Of a stretch of DNA of 64,000 nucleotides, positions 1 through 7,352 are shown piece by piece; position 1 is the first letter of the stretch; each line of letters starts with the position of its first letter. The notes beneath the pieces are model-generated. The model searched no databases, was not told the origin of the DNA, and saw only the letters and a program-made list of their open reading frames with translations. This DNA is from JACVRW01 sp963716215. GTDB lineage: Bacteria > Actinomycetota > Thermoleophilia > Solirubrobacterales > Thermoleophilaceae. The translations under genes were made by a program, and so were the position numbers. The DNA is taken from assembly GCA_963716215.1 (NCBI GenBank), contig OY970298.1, positions 3,844,001-3,908,000 on the forward strand. Reading direction: 5' to 3'.

Positions 1-472
1 GCCGGGCTGCCCCGAGTGCCGCTCCGAGGGAGCCCAGCGTCACGACGAACGGGGGCAGGCGCGCGTAGGCGATCAGCCACCCGTTGATCGCGCCCCATGC
101 CATGCCGCTCCCTAGCCCGACACCCGCGCCCACCAGCGCGGCAGCGAGCTGGTGGTCGGTCGAGCCCCCGGTGACCTCCTTCATGGCCAGCGCGGAGGCA
201 ACCGCCGAGAACGTCATCACCGAGCCGATCGAGAGATCCAGACCGCCGCTGACGATCACGGCCGTCGCGCCGGCCGCCAGCACCAGAAGCGTCGATGCGT
301 CGCCGGCCACCGTCTGCGCGTTGAACGTCGTGAGGAACGTGCCCGGTGGGAGCAGAACCGCGCAGGAGACGATCAGCCCGACGAGCACCACGAGGATCCA
401 GAACATCCCCGTCGCGGGCACGCCGCGGGCCGCCGCGGCGAGCCTGCTCGTGCGGAGGACGTGCTCGCCCAT
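1..472 (-). CDS. Sugar ABC transporter permease, RbsC-like (partial, C-terminus outside window)
   Basis: Inner-membrane permease of a carbohydrate-uptake (CUT2, ribose/xylose/fructose type) ABC transporter. Only the first 157 residues lie in the window. Hydrophobic segments occur at about residues 22-42, 60-75 and 110-135. The family-typical stretch SGGLDLSIGS is at about 75-84 and FVVTLGSLG at about 142-150, both characteristic of RbsC/AraH-type permeases. The ATG at 472-470 overlaps the stop of the ATPase gene (ATGA), so translation is coupled. It is the last visible gene of a binding protein-ATPase-permease operon. The substrate cannot be read from the sequence; the neighbouring dehydrogenases suggest a sugar or cyclitol. 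Confidence 0.9.
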   Translation of the reverse strand, partial: MGEHVLRTSRLAAAARGVPATGMFWILVVLVGLIVSCAVLLPPGTFLTTFNAQTVAGDASTLLVLAAGATAVIVSGGLDLSIGSVMTFSAVASALAMKEVTGGSTDHQLAAALVGAGVGLGSGMAWGAINGWLIAYARLPPFVVTLGSLGAALGAAR

Positions 473-1284
473 CAGGAGCCTCCCACCATCGCCGTCACGA
501 TCCACGCGGCGTCGACCTCGGTGGTGTCCCGGGTGCCGGCATTGCGCCCCAGCCGCAGCACGGTCACCCGGTCGGAGATGTCAAGCACCTGCGGCACGTC
601 GTGCGAGATCAGCAACACGCCGTACTCCCGGCTGCGGAGGTTGTTGATCAGCTCGTCAACGGCCGTGCGCTGGCGTACGCCGAGCGCGGCGGTCGGCTCG
701 TCCAACAGCACGATTGTCTTCGCCCAGATCGCCGCACGCGCGATCGCCACCCCCTGCCGCTGCCCGCCCGACAGCATGCGCACCGGGCGCCCTACGTCGC
801 TCACCGGCACCGCCAGCTGAGCGAAGGCCTCACCGGTGCGCTGCTTCATCGTGGCTCGGTCGAGCACCCCAAGGCGTCCGAGCAGTCCTGCCCGTCGAAC
901 CTCGCGGCCGATGTAGACATTGGAGACGCAGGAGCGGTGGTCGGCCAGCGCGAGGTCCTGGTAGACGGTCTCGATCCCGAGCCTGCGGGCGTCGAGCGGC
1001 GACGAGAGCTCGACGGTCGCGCCCTCTGCCCTGACCTCGCCGGCGTCCGGCTTGATGACCCCGGCCGCCACCTTGAGCAGGGTCGACTTGCCCGCCCCGT
1101 TGTCGCCCATGACCGCGTGGACCTCGCCCCGCCTCAGGGTCAGGTCCACCCCGCGCAGCGCCTCCACCCGTCCGAACGACTTCTTGATGTCCCGGAGCTC
1201 GAGCACCGCGCTTCCGGCGCCGCCGAGCTCCGGCTCGCTACTGGGGCGCACCCGAGTAGAGGCAGGGCTGGTTGGACGGGTCAT
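472..1284 (-). CDS. Sugar ABC transporter ATP-binding protein, single-domain (FrcA-like)
   Basis: ATPase subunit powering the sugar importer. It shows Walker A GDNGAGKST at about residues 60-68, signature LSGGQ at 171-175, Walker B IVLLDEP at 191-197 and the H-loop SHD at 227-229. At 270 residues it holds one ABC domain, unlike RbsA/MglA (about 500 residues, two domains); this half-size form is known from FrcA-type systems and presumably works as a homodimer. The ATG start overlaps the upstream binding-protein gene by 47 bases; an in-frame GTG at 1251-1249 would reduce this to 14 bases and still precede the first conserved strand, so the start is uncertain. Confidence 0.92.
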   Translation of the reverse strand: MTRPTSPASTRVRPSSEPELGGAGSAVLELRDIKKSFGRVEALRGVDLTLRRGEVHAVMGDNGAGKSTLLKVAAGVIKPDAGEVRAEGATVELSSPLDARRLGIETVYQDLALADHRSCVSNVYIGREVRRAGLLGRLGVLDRATMKQRTGEAFAQLAVPVSDVGRPVRMLSGGQRQGVAIARAAIWAKTIVLLDEPTAALGVRQRTAVDELINNLRSREYGVLLISHDVPQVLDISDRVTVLRLGRNAGTRDTTEVDAAWIVTAMVGGS

Positions 1285-2224
1285 CCACGTTGTCCGCGGT
1301 CAGGACGCAGATCTTCGGCTGGATCGAGCTCGCCACCCGCTTGCCGTTCAGCGCATCGACGGCTGCCTTCACCGTGTCGATTCCGTAGTCCCGCGCCGCC
1401 ACCGAGACCACCGCATCGAGCTTGCCGGCGCGCAGCGACTTGATGTTCTGGATGAACGCGTCGAAGCCGACCGTCTTGACCTTCCCGAGCTTGCCGGCCG
1501 CCTCCAGCGCCGGGATGGCGCCCTGGCTGCCGAACCCCACGCCCACGAAAGCACCAGCCAGGTCGGGGTTCCGGGTGATCGTCGTGCGGGTGATCGAGTT
1601 CGCCTTCTGGGGCTCGAGGTCGAAGTACTGGATCGGCAGCAGCTCCATGTCGCTCTGGCTGTCGATTTCGCGCTCGAAGCCCGAGCGCAGCTGACGCGCG
1701 AACCCGACGCCCGGCGCGTGGTCGAGGTACATGACCTTGCCGGTCCCGTCGGTGAGGCGGACCAGCTGGCGGCCGACCTTGCGACCGGCCTCCACGATGT
1801 CGCTCGACACGTGCGTCACGGCGAAGCTCGGGTCCGTGGTCGTGGTGTCGAACGTGACCACCTTGATCCCGCGGTCGGCGGCCTGCTGGAGCGGAGCCTG
1901 GAGCGCCTCCGCGTCGGTCGCGGCGACGATGATCGCGTCGGGTCGCTTGGCGATCGCCGCGTTCACGACCGGGATCTGCGAGGCGGGCTCGTACTTGGGC
2001 GGCGCCTGCTGCTCGATCGAGACGCCGAGCTGCTCGGCCTGCGCGCGTGCGCCCAGCCAGATCGTGTGGAAGAAGTCGTCTCCCGCCGCGCCCGGGATGA
2101 AGACCAGCTCGTAGTCGGGACTTCCGCCCGGCGAGCTCTGTTTCTCCGAGTCCGGGTCGTCGCCGCAGGCGGTGGTTCCGAGCCCTGCCAATGCGGCGAT
2201 CGCGATCACCGTTAGACGTTTCAT
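1238..2224 (-). CDS. Sugar ABC transporter substrate-binding lipoprotein
   Basis: Periplasmic-type binding protein (RbsB/XylF fold) that captures the substrate for the importer and is probably lipid-anchored. With the start at 2224 the protein begins MKRLTVIAIAALAGLGTTAC, a lipoprotein signal with Cys20 in the lipobox. GGAGAG precedes this ATG, which is why the longer reading from 2266 (14 extra residues ahead of the signal) was not used. Mature features include 'KPDAIIVAATDAEAL' and 'AFVGVGFGSQGAIPALEAAG', typical of the two-lobed sugar-binding fold. It is the first gene of the three-gene transporter operon, 120 bases downstream of the SDR gene on the same strand. Confidence 0.9.
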   Translation of the reverse strand: MKRLTVIAIAALAGLGTTACGDDPDSEKQSSPGGSPDYELVFIPGAAGDDFFHTIWLGARAQAEQLGVSIEQQAPPKYEPASQIPVVNAAIAKRPDAIIVAATDAEALQAPLQQAADRGIKVVTFDTTTTDPSFAVTHVSSDIVEAGRKVGRQLVRLTDGTGKVMYLDHAPGVGFARQLRSGFEREIDSQSDMELLPIQYFDLEPQKANSITRTTITRNPDLAGAFVGVGFGSQGAIPALEAAGKLGKVKTVGFDAFIQNIKSLRAGKLDAVVSVAARDYGIDTVKAAVDALNGKRVASSIQPKICVLTADNVDDPSNQPCLYSGAPQ

Positions 2225-2343
2225 CCAGCTCTCCTCTGCATCCGGGGTTGGGGCGGCTTCGAGCAAGCGCGATGCCGCGGGATACAGAGCTATTCAGTGG
2301 CGATTGCCGCTACAAGACCTCGTCCTGTCCCTCGGGGTCGCGA

Positions 2344-3084
2344 TCACTGCGCGGTGAACCCCCCGTCCACCGGGAGCGCGACGCCGGAGACGAACGACGC
2401 GGCGGGTGACGCCAGGAACAGGGCGACGGCCGCGCATTCGGAGGGCCGGGCGAGGCGGCCGAGCGGCTGCTGGACCGCCAGCTCACCCATGGCGCGTCGC
2501 GGATCCGGGTGGCCGCCGGCGAACGACCGCAGCATCGGCGTGTCGACCAGGCCGGGGCAGACCGCGTTCACGCGGATTCCCTCGGGCGCCCAGTCGAGCG
2601 CGAGCGCCCGCGCCAGCTGGATCGCGGCGCCCTTGGTCGCGACGTAGATCGGGGAGTCGCGCTGCGCCACGAGACCCTTGTTGGAGGCCATCACGACGAA
2701 CGACCCGCGGCTCCGCGCCAGGGCGGCATGGGCCGCCTGAGCCAGGTAGACGATCCCCTTCACGTTCACGTCGATCAGGTGACCCAGCTCGTGGTCGGTC
2801 GTATCGTCCACGTTCTTGGCGAGCGTGACGCCGGCGTTGGCGACCACGGCGTCCACGCGGCCGAAGCGATCGAGCGCGGCCGCGACCGCGCGGTGGCTGG
2901 TGGCGGGCACCGCCACGTCGCCGGGCACCGGCACGGCGGCCGAGCCGAGCCGGCCGGCCAGCGCCCGCAGGGCGGCGCGCCTTCTGGCGACCAGGACGAG
3001 TGCCCAGCCGTCGGCCGCGAACGCCTCCGCGCACGCGAGTCCGATGCCGCTGGTGGCCCCGGTCACGACCGCCGCGCGCCGCAT
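2344..3084 (-). CDS. SDR-family NAD(P)-dependent oxidoreductase
   Basis: Short-chain dehydrogenase, 246 residues, probably oxidising a hydroxyl of the imported sugar or cyclitol. Visible motifs are the dinucleotide-binding TGATSGIG at residues 8-15, NAG at 83-85, and the catalytic Ser134, Tyr147 and Lys151 (YVATK). The C-terminus ends in the common VDGGF motif. The ATG at 3084 overlaps the stop of the upstream Gfo/Idh/MocA gene (ATGA). A much longer open frame continues upstream to 3897, but it is antisense-like noise over that dehydrogenase gene and was not used. The substrate is unknown. Confidence 0.92.
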   Translation of the reverse strand: MRRAAVVTGATSGIGLACAEAFAADGWALVLVARRRAALRALAGRLGSAAVPVPGDVAVPATSHRAVAAALDRFGRVDAVVANAGVTLAKNVDDTTDHELGHLIDVNVKGIVYLAQAAHAALARSRGSFVVMASNKGLVAQRDSPIYVATKGAAIQLARALALDWAPEGIRVNAVCPGLVDTPMLRSFAGGHPDPRRAMGELAVQQPLGRLARPSECAAVALFLASPAASFVSGVALPVDGGFTAQ

Positions 3085-4109
3085 CACCGCTCGCCGCGCA
3101 GCGATCGCTCCGCCGCGAGCGCCAACTCGAGGGCCGCCAGGGCCGCCTCGCCGCCGACGCCGGAGGGGCGCCCGGACCGTGCGCACTCGGCGAAATGCCG
3201 CAGCTCGGCCCGGTATGCGGCACGGTGACGCTGGATGTGATCGCCGGGCAGCTCGGTCGACAGACCCGCCGCGGTCAGGCGCTGGATGTCCGGCGAGCAG
3301 TGGTGGGTCCCGATCCGCAGCGTCGACTCGGCGCCCATGAGCTCGGCGGAGCACTCGAACCCGTACCCGGCCACGCGCGTGTTGTCGATCACACCGAGCG
3401 CGCCGTTCTCGAAGCGCAGCACGACCACGGCGGTCTCCACGTCCGCTCCGCCGGCACGCCGCGTGGCGAAGGCGTCCACCGACGAGACCTCGCCGACCAG
3501 CCAGCGGGCGCTGTCCATGTCGTGGACGGTCATGTCGACGAAGAGGCTGCCGAGACTGTCGGTGGCGCCGCCGTGCGGATGGCCGCGGTTGCGGTGAGAG
3601 ACCCGGAACAGCTCGACCCGGCCGACCTCGCCGGCGTCGAGGCACCGCTTGGCCGCGAGCCAGTCGGGGTCGAAGCGACGCTGGAAGCCCACCTGCAGGC
3701 ACCGGCCGGCCGCGTGCATCAGGTCGGCGGCCGTGCGAGCGTCGGTCACGTCGAGCGCGAGCGGCTTCTCGCAGAAGACGTGGACGCCGCCCGCCGCGGC
3801 CTCGCCGACCATCCGCGCGTGCAGCGGCGTGGGAGTCGCGATCACCACGGCATCCACCGCGGGATCCGCCAGGGCGTCCGCGTAGGAGGTGGACCACGGC
3901 ACACTCAGCTCGGCCGCGAGGCGCTCAGCGGCGGAGGGCACCTGATCGACGAGCAGCGCCAACCGAGCTCCCGGCACGTGCGCCGCCAGGTTGCGCGCAT
4001 GCAGCCTGCCGATCTCGCCGAGACCCGCGACCGCCACGCCCAGCGGAGGATTGGATGGTCGGCGCGCCACCAGTGTGAGGAGCGTGTGCGCGGCGCCGGG
4101 CGAGCGCAT
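3084..4109 (-). CDS. Gfo/Idh/MocA family oxidoreductase
   Basis: NAD(P)-dependent dehydrogenase of the inositol dehydrogenase/glucose-fructose oxidoreductase family, 341 residues. The Rossmann motif GLGEIG is at about 29-34 and the conserved EKP with the active-site lysine at about 114-116; 'DMTVHDMDSARWLVGE' in the C-terminal half is typical of the family's substrate domain. It heads a coupled unit with the downstream SDR and lies upstream of the sugar ABC transporter, pointing to cyclitol or sugar oxidation. The first about 20 residues before the first strand look unconserved, so the true start may lie further in. It is divergent from the isomerase-like gene. Confidence 0.92.
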   Translation of the reverse strand: MRSPGAAHTLLTLVARRPSNPPLGVAVAGLGEIGRLHARNLAAHVPGARLALLVDQVPSAAERLAAELSVPWSTSYADALADPAVDAVVIATPTPLHARMVGEAAAGGVHVFCEKPLALDVTDARTAADLMHAAGRCLQVGFQRRFDPDWLAAKRCLDAGEVGRVELFRVSHRNRGHPHGGATDSLGSLFVDMTVHDMDSARWLVGEVSSVDAFATRRAGGADVETAVVVLRFENGALGVIDNTRVAGYGFECSAELMGAESTLRIGTHHCSPDIQRLTAAGLSTELPGDHIQRHRAAYRAELRHFAECARSGRPSGVGGEAALAALELALAAERSLRGER

Positions 4110-4126
4110 CGGCCGATCGCACGACC

Positions 4127-5219
4127 GTGGGGACGAAACTCGGCACGCGGTCGGACGGACACAACACGTCCTCGCGCCACCTAGGCGGCGGCCCGAGACT
4201 GCTGCGGGTGGAGCTGGCCCTGATGTCCGCGAGCATGCTGGACCGGTCGTGGGAGGCGATGCTGGACGCCGCCGTGGCCCGCGGCATCCGCCAGATCGAG
4301 GCGTGCGCCGGCGGGCACATTCCCACGCTGCACTACGACCCGATCCGACTCGTCGACGACAGGGACGCGGCGCAGCGCTTCAACGCCACCCTCGAGGAAC
4401 GCGAGCTGCGGCTCTGCTCGTTCTCGTGCCACGGCAACCCGCTGCACCCGGAGCCGGCCCGCGCCGCCTCCGACCACGAGGACTTCGTGGCGACGTGCCG
4501 GCTGGCCGCGCAGCTCGGCGTACGACACGTGAGCCTGCTGGCCGGCCTGCCCGCCGGCGGGCCGCGCGACGTGACTCCCAACTGGGTGATCAACTCGGCG
4601 TTTCCCGGGCTCGGTGAGACGTACCGCTGGCAGTGGGAGGAGCGCGTGCTGCCCTATTGGACCGAAGCCGCGAAGGTCGCCGACGCCCATGGCGTGGTGC
4701 TGTGCATCGAGCCGCACTCCGCGGACGTGGTCTACAACGTGCCCACCTTCCTGCGGCTGCGAGCGGCGATCGGCCCGACGATCGCCATGAACTTCGACCC
4801 CTCGCATCTCTGGTGGCAGGGCACCGATCCGCTGGCCGTGGTGGAGGCGGTCGGCGAGACGATCGCCACCTGTCACATCAAGGACGCGCTGCGTCGACGA
4901 CGCCCGCATCGCCCGCGACGGCGCGCTGTCACCGGTGAGCTACGACCGCTGGGACGACCGGCCGTGGACGTTCAGCACGCCGGGCTACGGGCACTCCGAG
5001 CTGTTCTGGCGGCAGCTGGTGGTGGCCCTGCGCCGAGTCGGGTACGCCGGCACGCTGAGCATCGAGTGCGAGGACCCGTTCCTGGCGCCGGACGACACGC
5101 TTGCCGCGAGCGCGGACGTTCTCGGCCGAGCGCTCTTCGAGGCGCCGGCGCCGCCGGTCGACTGGGCGTCACGGGTGGCCTTCAAGGAGGACGTGTCCGG
5201 GCTGGCGGCGGGCGATTGA
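4127..5219 (+). pseudogene. Sugar phosphate isomerase/epimerase (TIM barrel), interrupted by a +1 frameshift
   Basis: Xylose-isomerase-like TIM-barrel protein; family members isomerise or epimerise keto sugars and cyclitol derivatives. The N-terminal part reads 'GIRQIEACAGGHIPTLHYDP' and 'MNFDPSHLWWQGTD' (metal-site region) and runs to 'ATCHIKDAL'. An extra C at about 4892 breaks the frame. After it, the reading continues in the next frame with VDDARIARDGALSPVSYDRW and 'IECEDPF', ending at 5219. With one base removed the product would be full length, so this is either a recent mutation or a base-call error. The start is ambiguous: GTG 4127, GTG 4208 or ATG 4223; the family's first strand favours 4208 or earlier. 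It ends four bases before the convergent PI-PLC gene. Confidence 0.8.
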
Positions 5220-5223
5220 GTCG

Positions 5224-6189
5224 TCAGCGCGCGGGCGCGGACGAGGCGTTGAGCCGGCGCACCGCCTCGAACAGGCCACCGCTCTGGAACATGTCCACCG
5301 CGATCAGTGTGGGCCAGCGACCGCGCACGATCCGGCAGATGCTGGCGCGGCCGACGAGCGTCGAGGTGGCATTGACCACCGCCGAGGTGGCCGGGTTGGG
5401 CGCCACCGGCGGCGACCAGTGGTTGAGCAGGAACAGCCCGCCGGTGGTGCCGCCGCGGTTCGGCTGACAGCTCGTGGCCCAGTTGGCCTGGTCGGTCAGG
5501 AGGTTGGGCGTCGTCCAGTTGTAGGGCGTCTCCTGCAGCAGCCCCTGGTAGCCCTCGCGGTACCAGCGGAAGGGCCCGCCGTCGCCCTGCGTGAGCACCA
5601 CCACCTGGCGGCGGAGCCGGATCAGCTCGCGCAGCGTCGGCCAGCGCGGTCCGAGCGGGCCGCCGTACACACGCTTCCGCAATCCGCTCAGCCGCATCTC
5701 GCGCGCGAAGTCTCCCGGGCGGGTGTAGTCCTCGTTGATGATCACGAGCACGTTCCTGGGGTGGGCCCGCAGGAACCTGCGGATCGCGCGCAGGGTCTCG
5801 ATCAGCGGCGTCGCCCCGAGGCTGCAGGCGACGTGACAGAGGTAGAGCCCGCTGGTCGGCGTCGGCGCGGGGTCGGTCACGAGCGTGCCGTTCGGCCCGC
5901 GGTGGGCGTAGTAGGTGTCGATCAGGAAGCCGCGCACCCCCGCGTTCAGCTGCTCGGGGATGCCGACCTGCTGGTTGGGTATCTGCCAGCCCAGCGCCGC
6001 CGACGACATCGAGTTGTGCGTGGCCGGCAGCACCACGCGGTCGAGCGGGCGATCGCACAGCCGCCAGTCGCCGTTGCACCCGACCGGGGCCGCCGTGGCT
6101 GTTGGCGCGATCGCGGCCACCAGGGCGACCGCCGCACACCCAATCGCCAACCGTGCTCGCTGGATGGTCGCCCTCCTCACCCGGCGCAC
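5224..6189 (-). CDS. Secreted PI-PLC X-domain-like phosphodiesterase
   Basis: Predicted exported protein of 321 residues in the phosphatidylinositol-specific phospholipase C-like superfamily, which cleaves phosphodiester bonds using paired histidines. An N-terminal Arg-rich stretch and hydrophobic core (about 1-33, ending ATAAP) form the signal peptide. The motif LPATHNSMS near residues 54-62 carries the first catalytic His, and 'GVRGFLIDTYYAHRG' follows about 40 residues later. 'NVLVIINEDYT' and 'LTQGDGGPFRWY' continue the barrel. Paired cysteines in the mature N-terminus may form a disulfide. The lipid substrate is not determined by sequence. It stands alone, convergent with the isomerase-like gene and divergent from the candidate RNA at 6268. 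Confidence 0.82.
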   Translation of the reverse strand: MRRVRRATIQRARLAIGCAAVALVAAIAPTATAAPVGCNGDWRLCDRPLDRVVLPATHNSMSSAALGWQIPNQQVGIPEQLNAGVRGFLIDTYYAHRGPNGTLVTDPAPTPTSGLYLCHVACSLGATPLIETLRAIRRFLRAHPRNVLVIINEDYTRPGDFAREMRLSGLRKRVYGGPLGPRWPTLRELIRLRRQVVVLTQGDGGPFRWYREGYQGLLQETPYNWTTPNLLTDQANWATSCQPNRGGTTGGLFLLNHWSPPVAPNPATSAVVNATSTLVGRASICRIVRGRWPTLIAVDMFQSGGLFEAVRRLNASSAPAR

Positions 6190-6256
6190 CCTAGACCCGC
6201 GAACGCTCGCGGCGCAAGCGACTGGAAGGGCACGACACCGCCGCCGAACGCACTTG

Positions 6257-6262
6257 TATACT
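6257..6262 (+). promoter_or_regulatory. Candidate -10 element (TATACT) of a structured RNA
   Basis: TATACT matches the housekeeping -10 consensus in five of six positions and would place a transcription start near 6268-6270. ACGACA at 6232-6237 is a weak -35 candidate with a 19-base spacer. The first RNA bases would be followed directly by a small hairpin (ACCCT 6274-6278 with AGGGT 6283-6287). Confidence 0.55.
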
Positions 6263-6267
6263 AGCCG

Positions 6268-6423
6268 GCACTGACCCTCTCAAGGGTAGGCGTAGCGAGC
6301 CACTGTGTGTTTGGGCCCGCAGGTTTTGCCAAACCGCGCCTGCCGATGGGGTCGGTATTCCTCCCTCCAAGTCGACTCCACCGGCGCCGTCAGGCACTGG
6401 TGGAGTCGTCCTGGGCGCTACCG
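6268..6423 (+). ncRNA. Candidate structured RNA with H-type pseudoknot, family unknown
   Basis: A roughly 155-base non-coding stretch with strong complementarity: closing helix GTAGCG (6292-6297) with CGCTAC (6416-6421); hairpin GTTTGG (6309-6314) with CCAAAC (6329-6334); GCAGG inside that loop (6319-6323) complementary to CCTGC just outside it (6339-6343), which gives an H-type pseudoknot; and a perfect nine-pair hairpin GACTCCACC (6374-6382) with GGTGGAGTC (6399-6407). A good -10 element precedes it. I checked by eye for hallmark sequences of 4.5S RNA, RNase P RNA and tmRNA and found none. It could be an independent small RNA (6S-like size) or a 5' leader of the membrane-protein gene whose GTG lies 9 bases after the closing helix. 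Confidence 0.5.
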
Positions 6424-6431
6424 TTCGCTCC

Positions 6432-6650
6432 GTGAGCGATCTCGTTTCAGGGTCAGGCGGACCGCCCTCGCGGCGCGGACGCGAGCAACGGGCGTACCGC
6501 TTGGTGGTGACCGGCGGCGTGGCCGGCGCGGTCGCCGTCATCGGCGCGGTGCTGGCCATCGCCGGCGTGTTCGGCTGGGCGGTGCCGCTGGTCGCCGCGG
6601 TCGTGGCGGTCGTGTGCCTCCTGCTGTTCCGCCGCACGGTCGCAACCTAA
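6432..6650 (+). CDS. Small two-helix membrane protein of unknown function
   Basis: A 72-residue protein with a polar, Arg-containing N-terminus (about 1-22) followed by two hydrophobic helices (about 23-47 and 49-66) and the end FRRTVAT. Nothing in it identifies a function. The start is GTG at 6432 with no evident Shine-Dalgarno sequence; the closing helix of the upstream structured RNA ends only nine bases earlier, so translation may be leader-dependent. Its stop overlaps the convergent gene's stop. Confidence 0.6.
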   Translation: MSDLVSGSGGPPSRRGREQRAYRLVVTGGVAGAVAVIGAVLAIAGVFGWAVPLVAAVVAVVCLLLFRRTVAT

Positions 6651-7045
6651 GCGCCGGCCTCCAGCTCCCGCAGCAGGCGGTCCAGCGCGATCACCTCGCG
6701 CGCCGCCGCCCGAACGCTGGCGGCGTCGTCGTCTCCCCGCCAGCCGGCGCCGCAGGCGGCCGCCAGCCGCTCGCCGGCGTCGATCAAGGCGCCGTGGAGC
6801 ACGTCTCCGAGCACGTCCGGCGGGGCCACCAACTCCACGCCGCGCTGCGCCACCTCGTCCTCCCAGCCGAGCTGGTCGAGCAACGCCCCGAGCCCGGTCA
6901 GGCGCTCCCGGTGGCGCCGCAGCTCCTCGACGGCCGCGTCGCCGCCGATCGCGAGCTGCAGCGCTTCTGCGGTCGCGCCGTACAACAGCAGGCCGGTCTC
7001 ACGCACGCATCGCACGAGTCCGGCCGGAACGGCAACCTGCGCCAT
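6647..7045 (-). CDS. Conserved-looking hypothetical protein, helical
   Basis: A 132-residue, mostly alpha-helical soluble protein without recognisable motifs; one Cys in the N-terminal helix (RCVRETG) and one in 'LAAACGAGW'. A clear ribosome-binding sequence (AAAGGAA) lies just upstream of the ATG at 7045, supporting a real gene. It is convergent with the small membrane-protein gene and has no operon partner. I do not recognise the family. Confidence 0.65.
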   Translation of the reverse strand: MAQVAVPAGLVRCVRETGLLLYGATAEALQLAIGGDAAVEELRRHRERLTGLGALLDQLGWEDEVAQRGVELVAPPDVLGDVLHGALIDAGERLAAACGAGWRGDDDAASVRAAAREVIALDRLLRELEAGA

Positions 7046-7110
7046 CGCGTTCCTTTCGTCGGAGGCACGCGAAGCCGGCCGATGCTCGGTTCAGCGGTTG
7101 CGAGGGGGCG

Positions 7111-7292
7111 TATCGTGGGTGCTGTGCCGAAGCTCGACCCTTCGGTGCCATGCCCCGGGACGTGGTCGCGTCGCCGGGGCGCTTAGCTGGTCGTACCCGA
7201 ACCTACGTTCGCCCGCGGACGGAACGACCCCGGGGAGAGAGTCCCACCGCCTCCCCTTCTAGGAGAGCGCGACCACGTCCCGTGCTTCGGGC
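7111..7292 (+). ncRNA. Candidate structured RNA with 15-bp closing helix; holds most of the 7046-7352 gap
   Basis: The 307-base gap between genes contains a perfect 15-base inverted repeat, CGGGACGTGGTCGCG (7156-7170) and its complement (7268-7282). Inside it are GGTCGT/ACGACC (7189-7194 with 7224-7229) and GGGGAG/CTCCCC (7232-7237 with 7251-7256). Outside it, CCGAAGC (7127-7133) can pair distally with GCTTCGG (7284-7290), or its CCGAAG can pair locally with CTTCGG (7140-7145): two mutually exclusive folds. TATCGT at 7111-7116 is a plausible -10 element that would start the RNA at about 7123, which favours the plus strand; however, no plus-strand gene follows. A minus-strand leader for the gene starting at 7045 is the alternative. 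Confidence 0.5.
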
Positions 7293-7352
7293 CCGAGGCG
7301 TGCGCCGGGCCACGCACGCGGCACCGCGCCGCACGGGACTGGTCGCGCTCCG

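Noticed and set aside
6292..6330. Cobalamin-riboswitch-like string GCCACTGTG
   Set aside because: The short match lacks the preceding GGGAA and the downstream B12 box, and the following gene is unrelated to cobalamin.
7173..7230. tRNA-like D-arm string GCGCTTAGCTGGTCG
   Set aside because: No T-loop GTTCGA at the right distance, no acceptor stem or anticodon arm; it is part of the larger inverted-repeat structure.
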